A stretch of 64,000 nucleotides of DNA, taken from NCBI RefSeq assembly GCF_018614915.1, contig NZ_JAGGNU010000017.1, positions 124,001 through 188,000 on the forward strand, given 5' to 3'. Numbering within the stretch: position 1 is the stretch's first letter; each line of letters opens with the position of its first letter. Source of the DNA: Variovorax paradoxus (GTDB lineage: Bacteria > Pseudomonadota > Gammaproteobacteria > Burkholderiales > Burkholderiaceae_C). The notes under the pieces were generated by a model. That model had not been told where the DNA came from and made no database searches. It worked only from the letters and a program-made list of their open reading frames with translations. Positions 56,085-61,757 of this stretch are shown here, piece after piece. Made by a program: the position numbers and the translations under genes.

Positions 56085-57071
56085 ATGCACGCATGGCTCT
56101 GCGAAAACCCCATCGGCGTCGACGCGCTGACCTGGAAAGAACTGCCGACCCCGGCACCCGGCCCAGGCCAGGTGCTGATCGAGATCAAGGCCGCCAGCCT
56201 CAACTTCCCCGATCTGCTGATCGTGCAGAACAAGTACCAGATCAAGCCGCCGCTGCCATTCGTGCCGGGGTCGGAATACGCGGGCGTGGTGGCGGCTGTC
56301 GGCGAAGGCGTGACCCATCTCCAGGTCGGCCAGAACGTCGCCTGTCTTTCGGGCACCGGCGGCTTCGGCACCCACACGCTCGCGCCTGCTGCGCTCTGCA
56401 TGCCGCTGCCCGAGGGCTTCGGTCATGTCGATGCGGCGGCGTTCATCATGATCTATGCGACATCGTGGCATGCGTTGATGGACCGGGCTCAGCTCAAGGC
56501 CGGGGAGACCGTGCTGGTTCTCGGTGCAGCCGGCGGTGTCGGCACGGCTGCGATTCAGATCGCGAAGGCCGCGGGCGCCAAGGTGATCGCCGCAGCCTCC
56601 ACCGACGAGAAATGCGAACTCTGCAAATCCATCGGCGCCGATCTCACGATCAACTACACGACGCATGCGCTGCCCAATGGCTTTCGCGAGGCCATCAAAG
56701 CGGCGACCGATGGCAAGGGTCCGGATGTCATTTACGACCCCGTCGGTGGAGAATTCGCCGAGCCGGCCTTCCGATCGATCGGCTGGCGCGGACGCTATCT
56801 GGTCGTGGGTTTCGCCGCCGGCCCCATTCCCTCGCTGCCATTGAATTTGACGCTGCTCAAAGGTGCGTCGCTGGTCGGCGTGTTCTGGGGGGATTTCGCC
56901 AAGCGCGAACCCAAAGCCAATGCGCAGATGATGGCCGAATTGGCGAAGTGGTACGACCACGGCAAGATCAAGCCGGTGATTGACCGCACCATGCCGATGG
57001 CCGAGTTGAAGGCTGCCTACGCGCACATGGGTTCGCGTGGGGTCAAAGGCAAGCTCGTGATGGTCAACTGA
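56085..57071 (+). CDS. NADPH:quinone oxidoreductase, zinc-independent MDR family
   Basis: 328 residues of the medium-chain dehydrogenase fold without the structural or catalytic zinc cysteines. FVPGSEYAGVVAAVGEGV, the NADP motif VLVLGAAGGVGTAAIQIAKA and VIYDPVGGEFAEPAFR fit quinone oxidoreductase/enoyl reductase-like members. AAGGAG precedes the ATG at 56085. It is divergent from surE and ends in a strong terminator. The physiological substrate is unknown; one-gene transcript. Confidence 0.9.
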   Translation: MHAWLCENPIGVDALTWKELPTPAPGPGQVLIEIKAASLNFPDLLIVQNKYQIKPPLPFVPGSEYAGVVAAVGEGVTHLQVGQNVACLSGTGGFGTHTLAPAALCMPLPEGFGHVDAAAFIMIYATSWHALMDRAQLKAGETVLVLGAAGGVGTAAIQIAKAAGAKVIAAASTDEKCELCKSIGADLTINYTTHALPNGFREAIKAATDGKGPDVIYDPVGGEFAEPAFRSIGWRGRYLVVGFAAGPIPSLPLNLTLLKGASLVGVFWGDFAKREPKANAQMMAELAKWYDHGKIKPVIDRTMPMAELKAAYAHMGSRGVKGKLVMVN

Positions 57072-57088
57072 GGCTTTCCCCAGCCAAT

Positions 57089-57116
57089 AAAAAAGCCCGC
57101 GCATGCGGGCTTTTTT
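57089..57116. terminator. Bidirectional terminator between quinone reductase and H-NS genes
   Basis: AAAAAAGCCCGC-gcat-GCGGGCTTTTTT is a perfect palindromic hairpin with T-runs on both strands between two convergent genes. Confidence 0.92.
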
Positions 57117-57137
57117 ACGCTGGGGTTCGCAAACCGC

Positions 57138-57476
57138 CTACTTGATCTCGAAGTCCGACAGCGACTTGCCGGCGGCCAAGGCCTCCGTAATCCAGCGCGG
57201 CTTGCGCCCACGCCCGCCCGACCATGTTTCACCCGTGGGGCTGCGATACTTTGCAGCCGCTTTGGGTGGCACCAATCCGGCACTGCGCTTCCCGCCACGC
57301 GCGGTCAGCTTCAGATCGGCAGCAGTCAATCCAAATTCTGCGATCTTCTTGCGCAGCTCCTCGACCACACCGGCGCGCTCTTGATTGCGCAGTTCCTCGG
57401 CTTGTTTGCGCAATTGCGCAATCTGCTCGTCGTGCTTCTTGATCTGGGAATTGATGTCGGCAAGGGTTGAAGCCAT
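57138..57476 (-). CDS. H-NS family nucleoid protein
   Basis: 112 residues. The N-terminal half is a coiled coil (IKKHDEQIAQLRKQAEELRN) for oligomerisation. The C-terminal DNA-binding domain has KYRSPTGETWSGGRGRKPRW, with the GRGRKP hook that fits AT-rich minor grooves, and ends AAGKSLSDFEIK. It is the BpH3/HvrA-type of betaproteobacteria. It silences horizontally acquired AT-rich DNA. It lies directly beside the tRNA-His junction used by the prophage. Confidence 0.95.
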   Translation of the reverse strand: MASTLADINSQIKKHDEQIAQLRKQAEELRNQERAGVVEELRKKIAEFGLTAADLKLTARGGKRSAGLVPPKAAAKYRSPTGETWSGGRGRKPRWITEALAAGKSLSDFEIK

Positions 57477-57542
57477 CGGTGGAATCCTCCGAATTGGAAA
57501 GTAAAAATTCTAATTCAAATCCCAATTGCCGCAAGTGAGCGC

Positions 57543-57578
57543 CAAAAAAAAAGCGCCGATCGAATGATCGGCGCTTTT
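57543..57578 (-). terminator. Terminator of the tRNA-His locus
   Basis: AAAAGCGCCGATC-gaat-GATCGGCGCTTTT is a 13-bp perfect stem. On the minus strand it runs into nine Ts, immediately after the tRNA 3' fragment. It evidently terminated the original tRNA-His transcript. Confidence 0.9.
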
Positions 57579-57590
57579 GTCATGGGGGTT

Positions 57591-57639
57591 TGGGGTGGCT
57601 GATGGGACTCGAACCCACGACGACCAGAATCACAATCTG
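57591..57639 (-). tRNA. tRNA-His 3' fragment (prophage attachment site)
   Basis: On the minus strand the sequence from CAGATTGTGATTCTGG through the T-arm GTGGGTTCGAGTCCC to GCCACCCCA matches the 3' half of a tRNA-His (anticodon GTG), with CCA encoded. The 5' half (acceptor strand, D-arm) is absent: the sequence beyond 57640 departs from tRNA. This is the duplicated attachment site made when a prophage integrated in the 3' part of tRNA-His. The restored gene should lie at the other end of the prophage, right of the window. Confidence 0.85.
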
Positions 57640-57657
57640 AGGCGACGAACGAGCATC

Positions 57658-57727
57658 CATGCGGGTTCCCGTGGTGTTCCTGGGAATTTTCAGCCCCCAA
57701 CGCATCACGGTTTCATGCGGGTTCCCG
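57658..57727. repeat. 14-bp direct repeats in the prophage attachment arm
   Basis: CATGCGGGTTCCCG occurs at 57658-57671 and again at 57714-57727, 56 bp apart, starting about 20 bp inside the junction. Short direct repeats in this place are typical arm-type integrase binding sites. No other function suggests itself; the 57640-57756 stretch has no gene. Confidence 0.55.
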
Positions 57728-57756
57728 CGGGGTCGTTCCCACGCGCGAAGGCTCGA

Positions 57757-58005
57757 CTATACCGGCGATTTGGGTGCCTGCGGCGCAATCCAATACACCC
57801 ACATGCCACGAATCCATGCAGCCCCGTAGAGCACACTGACCGCGAAGATCCCCCATTGCGAAGCCTTCCAGCTGGCCCAGAACCAAAAGGGCTGGCCGAT
57901 GATGCCGAAGATGCAGGCCCATCGACGCCAAGCCTCGCGCCGCTCTTGAGAGAGCCACGCGGCAAGGGCTCCAAGGATGGGGATTGCGATTTGGTCAATG
58001 GGCAT
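57757..58005 (-). CDS. Small prophage membrane protein
   Basis: 82 residues, two to three hydrophobic segments (IAIPILGALAAWL, IFGIIGQPFWFWASW, WGIFAVSVLYGAAWI), Trp-rich. Not assigned to a family; similar small Trp-rich membrane proteins are common at the ends of tailed-phage late regions. The ATG at 58005 was chosen because the in-frame upstream sequence is polar and antisense to a likely RNA gene. It is the phage gene closest to the attachment site. Confidence 0.6.
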   Translation of the reverse strand: MPIDQIAIPILGALAAWLSQERREAWRRWACIFGIIGQPFWFWASWKASQWGIFAVSVLYGAAWIRGMWVYWIAPQAPKSPV

Positions 58006-58047
58006 AGTGAATTGTGCCGGTGGGGGGTGCACTGCGGCGCGCTTGGT

Positions 58048-58076
58048 TTGCACAAGAACAGGGGCCGCGTTAAAAT
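58048..58076 (+). promoter_or_regulatory. Candidate promoter of prophage RNA
   Basis: TTGCAC (58048-58053), exactly 17 bases, then TAAAAT (58071-58076). The -10 is one base off consensus, the -35 keeps TTG. It points away from the surrounding minus-strand genes into the structured segment that follows. Confidence 0.5.
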
Positions 58077-58082
58077 CTTGGC

Positions 58083-58232
58083 ACCGTGTCCCAGACAGGC
58101 AGTGCTTACTAGGTTGTGCGGTGTCAATGTCGGCTGAAAGGCCGTCAAGTACGAGAGATGGAAATCGGAGCCATCCCCTCCTAGTCGGCCCATCAAAGCC
58201 CCGTTGCTTAACGCTTCGGGGCTTTGTTGTTT
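58083..58232 (+). ncRNA. Candidate prophage small RNA
   Basis: A promoter-like pair is followed by about 150 bases without an ORF but with several hairpins. CACCG (58082-58086) pairs with CGGTG (58119-58123), enclosing TGTC-cca-GACA. CGGC (58131-58134) pairs with GCCG (58141-58144). GATGG (58157-58161) pairs with CCATC (58171-58175). A terminator stem AAAGCCCCG (58195-58203) with CGGGGCTTT (58217-58225) follows, running into GTTGTTT. It is on the strand opposite to all neighbouring phage genes and overlaps the 3' end of one and the leader of the other. I know no family it matches. Confidence 0.45.
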
Positions 58233-59080
58233 CTGCCGCGCAGTCCCTCCGGGACGACGCTGCGGACTTCATAGCCGTCGTCGGTGCTTTTCAGCGGCAT
58301 GCGTGCATCGAACGTTCGCCCCGACACCGGATCGCTCACACCCGAGTTCAAGAGCGCAGGGAACTGCCCGCCCTTCGATGGATCGAGGTTCGGCCTGGCG
58401 CGCTTCGCCATCGCCTGCTCAGTGAACAGCGCCACGTCCTCGGGACTGAAGCCCTGATCGATCAACCGGCGCTCGACCAGGTGCCGATAGGCGTCATCCG
58501 TCATGTACACGTCACGGCTCGCGGCTTCACGGCCGAAGAGAGCGTCGAGCCCCTTCCCCTGCCCTTCGGTGACATCGCCCAACCGATACCGACCGCTCGA
58601 TGTGCCGCCCTGCAGATCCGACAGCAGGCGGGCCTTACCCTTCGGGTCGATTGCGCCGAACTGCCCCACGAGCGACGGAAGCGAGCCGCGCGAGGGCATC
58701 AGCGCAGGCAATGCGTCAGCAGCCATCGACATGCCGCGTGCGCCCTTCACGGCTGCACCTGGCCCCGCCATACTGGCGAGGAACTCGGCGAGAGGTTGCC
58801 GCTCCGGCGATACCATGCCGGCGTCCTGCATCTTCTGCCCGAGCCACTCGGAGCCGCCGACGGGCGCGGTGATCGGTTGCGGCATCTGGTCAGCACCGAG
58901 CAGGCCCAGCTCGTGACCGAGCACGCCGCCGCCCATGAGCCCCGCATTGACGACGCCTGCGGTCAGATCCACGGGTGCGCCGAGCAAGCCACCGACGATG
59001 CCGCGGTTTGCCGCATCGCGCAGGCCGCGCCCGGTGCCGCGGCGAAAGTCTTCGTCTGCCAGTGCGTCGAGTAGCCCCAT
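58208..59080 (-). CDS. Prophage protein, internal-virion/polyvalent-protein-like
   Basis: 290 residues. The N-terminal third is Gly/Ala/Leu-rich with amphipathic segments (GIVGGLLGAPVDLTAGVVNA, PVGGSEWLGQKMQDAGMVSP), a pattern seen in large polyvalent and internal virion proteins of podoviruses. The C-terminal part (GQFPALLNSGVSDPVSGRTF) is globular. No catalytic motif seen. The start overlaps the previous gene's stop (TAATG). The stop codon lies in the loop of the terminator hairpin of the opposite-strand RNA. Function unassigned. Confidence 0.6.
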   Translation of the reverse strand: MGLLDALADEDFRRGTGRGLRDAANRGIVGGLLGAPVDLTAGVVNAGLMGGGVLGHELGLLGADQMPQPITAPVGGSEWLGQKMQDAGMVSPERQPLAEFLASMAGPGAAVKGARGMSMAADALPALMPSRGSLPSLVGQFGAIDPKGKARLLSDLQGGTSSGRYRLGDVTEGQGKGLDALFGREAASRDVYMTDDAYRHLVERRLIDQGFSPEDVALFTEQAMAKRARPNLDPSKGGQFPALLNSGVSDPVSGRTFDARMPLKSTDDGYEVRSVVPEGLRGRNNKAPKR

Positions 59081-59685
59081 TACTTCGCCCCCGCTTGCTT
59101 GATCGATTCCGTGAGAGCGGCGCCGATGCGGTCGCCGTTGTCCTTGCTGCCCTTGCTCGAGCCGTAGAAGAACGAGACCACCTGCTGCGCGTTGGCGGCC
59201 ACGTAGCCCACCACGGTGCCGATCAGGCCGGCGCACACGGCGAGCGTGCCGGGGTCGACGGTCATCCTTCCTGTCATCAGGAAGAAGCAGCCGGTCAGCA
59301 CCAGCCCCATGAGCAGCGCGAAGGCGCTCAGGATGATGCAGCCGAGCACGAAGACGTTCTCATCCTTGCCGAAGGTGTGCCGCGCGTCCGAGGTGTCGGC
59401 GATCAGCGCGGCATCGGCGGCCTGGTTGATCTTCAACACATCGATGTCGAGCTCACGCATGCGGATGGCCAGCGCGTTCTCGGCCTGCTTGATCGCCACG
59501 ATCTGCTCGGGGCCGAGCCGACCCCTCGATAGCACTGCAGCCAGGTCGGCCTCGGTCGCGTCCTTGTTGCCCAGCAGCGCGCCAGCGAGCTCCGCGATTG
59601 CAGCGCCGGCCAGCGGCCCGGCCAACACAGTGCCCAGCACCGGGGCGATGCCGCCCACCAGCTTCTTCCAATCGAGGTCGGCCAC
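59080..59685 (-). CDS. Phage holin-like protein (3TM type)
   Basis: 201 residues. Residues 8-35 form a Gly/Ala hydrophobic segment (GGIAPVLGTVLAGPLAGAAI), residues 50-95 are charged helix, and two membrane spans follow (VLGCIILSAFALLMGLVLTG and LAVCAGLIGTVVGYVAANAQ), ending FFYGSSKGSKDNGDR. This matches the three-span holin family associated with gene-transfer-type release. The start is GTG at 59685, two bases after the stop of the lysozyme-like gene. It probably permeabilises the inner membrane at lysis. Confidence 0.7.
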   Translation of the reverse strand: MADLDWKKLVGGIAPVLGTVLAGPLAGAAIAELAGALLGNKDATEADLAAVLSRGRLGPEQIVAIKQAENALAIRMRELDIDVLKINQAADAALIADTSDARHTFGKDENVFVLGCIILSAFALLMGLVLTGCFFLMTGRMTVDPGTLAVCAGLIGTVVGYVAANAQQVVSFFYGSSKGSKDNGDRIGAALTESIKQAGAK

Positions 59686-59687
59686 GG

Positions 59688-60185
59688 TCAGACCCCCAGC
59701 GCTTCGCGCGCCTGCTGGTGATAGCCCGGCCAGGTCTCGGGATGAGGCTTGCCAGGACGCCAGCAGCGAACCGCATAGAGCTTCCACGCGCCGTCAACAT
59801 CATCAACGTCGGGCAGCGGCAAAGCATCGGTGAAGAGCAGCAACCGCGCAGCACCAGCGGCCAGCACGTCGTCGTTCTCGATCGCCTCCCAGATCTGCCG
59901 CACGCCGAACGGCACGCTGCGCAGTAGGCAGATGTGTTCGAGGTGTGGGCGGCTCGCGGCATGGTTGTAGATGCCTTTGATGCCGCCGCCCTCTTCCTGC
60001 TGCCAGAACGAGCGCGCCGGCCCCTTGCGCTTGGTGCCGTTGAGCACCTGATACCGGTGTTCGAATTTGCTCTCCTGCAGGCCGATCGCGAGCAGCATCA
60101 CGCGCGCTTCCACAGAATCCATGCGCGCGGGCAAGAGCGCGAGCGCCGGACTGATGGCCGTCGCCAGAATTTCGTCGAGAGTCAT
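59688..60185 (-). CDS. Phage lysozyme-like protein (putative endolysin)
   Basis: 165 residues, no signal peptide. ARVMLLAIGLQESKFEHRYQ contains a Glu in the place of the catalytic Glu of lytic transglycosylases; SFWQQEEGGGIKGIYNH follows. The whole resembles lysozyme-fold proteins in podovirus lysis cassettes. It lies between two holin-type genes with overlapping codons (ATGA with the gene before, two bases to the gene after), which supports a cell-wall-degrading role. Confidence 0.65.
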   Translation of the reverse strand: MTLDEILATAISPALALLPARMDSVEARVMLLAIGLQESKFEHRYQVLNGTKRKGPARSFWQQEEGGGIKGIYNHAASRPHLEHICLLRSVPFGVRQIWEAIENDDVLAAGAARLLLFTDALPLPDVDDVDGAWKLYAVRCWRPGKPHPETWPGYHQQAREALGV

Positions 60186-60409
60186 GACAGATCCCCCGGC
60201 TTCGTGACCATGCCACCGGCCCAGCGCTTCATGCGCTTGCCGAACTCGGTTTCCTCGCGCCACCACTTGCGCACGAGATAGAGAACTTGCAGGACCCCGA
60301 GCACGACCGCAATGGCCGTTGTCAGGCTCAACTGCTGCCACCAAGCAATGAAGCTCGCCGGAGCCTGGTACATCAAGTTGATGGCGATGTCCTTGATTTC
60401 TTGCTTCAT
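60182..60409 (-). CDS. Small phage membrane protein (putative holin)
   Basis: 75 residues with one or two spans (INLMYQAPASFIAWWQQL weakly; LTTAIAVVLGVLQVLYLVRK clearly) and a charged C-terminus (KWWREETEFGKRMKRW). Size, topology and position directly before the lysozyme-like gene suit a small holin or a spanin-like accessory. Start and stop overlap both neighbours by four bases. Confidence 0.6.
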   Translation of the reverse strand: MKQEIKDIAINLMYQAPASFIAWWQQLSLTTAIAVVLGVLQVLYLVRKWWREETEFGKRMKRWAGGMVTKPGDLS

Positions 60410-60750
60410 TCGCCACCCTCCCCGGCCGCCTTCTTCATCTCGTCGATGATTCGCTGTGCGGCCTGCAGGTGCTCGTTCAGCGTGGCCTGCAGCGCCTCCA
60501 CGCGCTCACCCGCAGGCGCCTCGGCAGGCGCTTCTGCCGGCGCTTCTGCTGGAGCGGGCAGCGCGCGCAGTTCCCAGTCGTTGGTCGCCGGCCGGTAGAA
60601 GGGCCACTCGATGGCCGTGTCGTGCTTCGGCGGCGGGTTCTCGCTGGACCAGGCCGGCGCGATCACCGTGCCCGGCTTGAGCTGGCAGAAATCGCAGGGC
60701 GTGCCGCCGGTGTACGCGAGGGTCACCGGGTCGTAATTGAAGACGTACAT
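60406..60750 (-). CDS. Phage protein after tail collar gene
   Basis: 114 residues. The N-terminal half (YVFNYDPVTLAYTGGTPCDF, IEWPFYRPATNDWELR) is like small tail-fibre assembly or accessory proteins that begin with a Tyr/Asp-rich strand. A short repeat of Ala-Pro-Ala-Glu units (about 69-80) leads to a C-terminal helix (LQATLNEHLQAAQRIIDEMK). It starts eight bases after the tail collar gene stop. Role probably in tail fibre folding or attachment; unproven. Confidence 0.6.
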   Translation of the reverse strand: MYVFNYDPVTLAYTGGTPCDFCQLKPGTVIAPAWSSENPPPKHDTAIEWPFYRPATNDWELRALPAPAEAPAEAPAEAPAGERVEALQATLNEHLQAAQRIIDEMKKAAGEGGE

Positions 60751-60758
60751 GGTGGACC

Positions 60759-61541
60759 TCAGTACTTGATGTAGAAGGGATACGCGAGGTTGCGGGGATG
60801 GCCGTCCGCGCTGCCTTGGTTCTGGATCGAGATGCCGGTGCCGGCACCGAAGATTGCGATATTCGATCCGTTCAAGTTCACCGTGATGTTGTGCGCGTGG
60901 TTGCCGGCCGCGTCCGTCGCGCGCGTGATGTTCTGATTCGCCACGTTGAAGCCGGCGCCTGCGCCGAGCAGGATGTCTCCCGGGCCGACGTAGGTGTGTT
61001 GGTGATTGCCTTGGGCGTCGGAAGAGGCGCCGTGAATGTGCCCGGGATCGGAAACCCCGTGCGCGTGCGTCGGGTCGCTCACACTGTGGGCGTGCACCAC
61101 GTTCGCGTGATCCTGATAGACGCCCAGCGCGCGGCCGATGTCGAGCCCGCGCGACTCGTCCAGGCCGCGGAAGAAAGTCCCGCGCGCGTCCGGCAGCCGG
61201 AAAGTCGTCGAGCCGTCGCCCACGGAGAACAAACCGCTGCTGCCGGCGGCCCATGTGGCCTCGCTGACAAGCCCCGACGAGGTGGCGAAGGCGAAGAGAT
61301 CGGCATAGGTCGTGCGCGAGATCAAGGCGCCGTTCAGCTTGAGAAAGCCGAGCGGTGCCGTCGCGATCGGGAATGGCAACACTGCACCGGTTCGAATGCC
61401 CGCCCCGTCACGCAACTGCGCGACGAAGCTGCAGAGAAACCGGATTGCGTCATCCAGCGTCGAGGGTAGGTCGGTTGCGCCGTCCGGCCCGTTGAGGGCG
61501 GGATTGACGTTGCAGGCCGCCAAGGTGGTAACGATTGCCAT
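60759..61541 (-). CDS. Phage tail collar (fibre) protein
   Basis: 260 residues. A collar domain (about 50-130: VLPFPIATAPLGFLKLNGAL, DLFAFATSSGLVSE, FRLPDARGTFFRGLDESRG) is followed by a region with five His-x-His pairs between about 150 and 215 (HAHSVSD, HAHGVSD, HIHGASS, HQHTYVG, HAHNITV). Such pairs bind metal ions in trimeric phage fibre tips. It ends RNLAYPFYIKY. It probably forms the receptor-contact tip. A terminator lies just upstream, so it may have its own promoter. Confidence 0.85.
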   Translation of the reverse strand: MAIVTTLAACNVNPALNGPDGATDLPSTLDDAIRFLCSFVAQLRDGAGIRTGAVLPFPIATAPLGFLKLNGALISRTTYADLFAFATSSGLVSEATWAAGSSGLFSVGDGSTTFRLPDARGTFFRGLDESRGLDIGRALGVYQDHANVVHAHSVSDPTHAHGVSDPGHIHGASSDAQGNHQHTYVGPGDILLGAGAGFNVANQNITRATDAAGNHAHNITVNLNGSNIAIFGAGTGISIQNQGSADGHPRNLAYPFYIKY

Positions 61542-61562
61542 GTGTGGCCCTCAGAAATGCGA

Positions 61563-61583
61563 AAACCCGCACGCGGCGGGTTT
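61563..61583 (-). terminator. Hairpin upstream of tail collar gene
   Basis: AAACCCGC-acgcg-GCGGGTTT is an 8-bp stem. On the minus strand it ends in TTTTCGCATTTC, 22 bases before the tail collar ATG. It could end or attenuate the transcript of the large upstream gene. The remaining 61542-61707 interval holds only this and the small plus-strand ORF. Confidence 0.65.
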
Positions 61584-61619
61584 CGGGTGGTTGCAGGGGG
61601 CGCGCTCTAGAATGCGCCG

Positions 61620-61757
61620 ATGGAAAGTCTGTTCAGCGAGTACCTGATGTGGAAGGCCATCGGCCTCTGCGTGTTGGCGTTCGTCGTGAACTTCGTCTAC
61701 ACGCTGGTCACTGGGAAGTCGCTAACAGAGGCGCGGCGCGATAGATCAAAGGACTGA
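61620..61757 (+). CDS. Candidate small membrane protein on opposite strand (phage moron?)
   Basis: 45 residues: one clear span (AIGLCVLAFVVNFVYTLVTG) with a charged end (KSLTEARRDRSKD). It is the only plus-strand coding candidate among the phage genes and overlaps the 3' end of the large minus-strand gene by 50 bases. A TAGAAT -10-like box (61608-61613) lies just before the ATG, but there is no good -35 or Shine-Dalgarno. Single-gene, opposite-strand membrane proteins in prophages are often lysogenic conversion or exclusion genes. Weak support. Confidence 0.4.
   Translation: MESLFSEYLMWKAIGLCVLAFVVNFVYTLVTGKSLTEARRDRSKD

Noticed and set aside
60759..61541. Diversity-generating retroelement variable repeat in the tail collar gene
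   Set aside because: The end of the gene lacks the adenine-biased codon pattern of a variable repeat, and no reverse transcriptase or template repeat is in the window. The rest of the prophage cannot be seen.
61535..61744. 69-codon plus-strand frame overlapping the 45-codon candidate
   Set aside because: Arg/Gly-rich with no hydrophobic or conserved feature; the overlapping frame starting at 61620 gives a coherent membrane segment.
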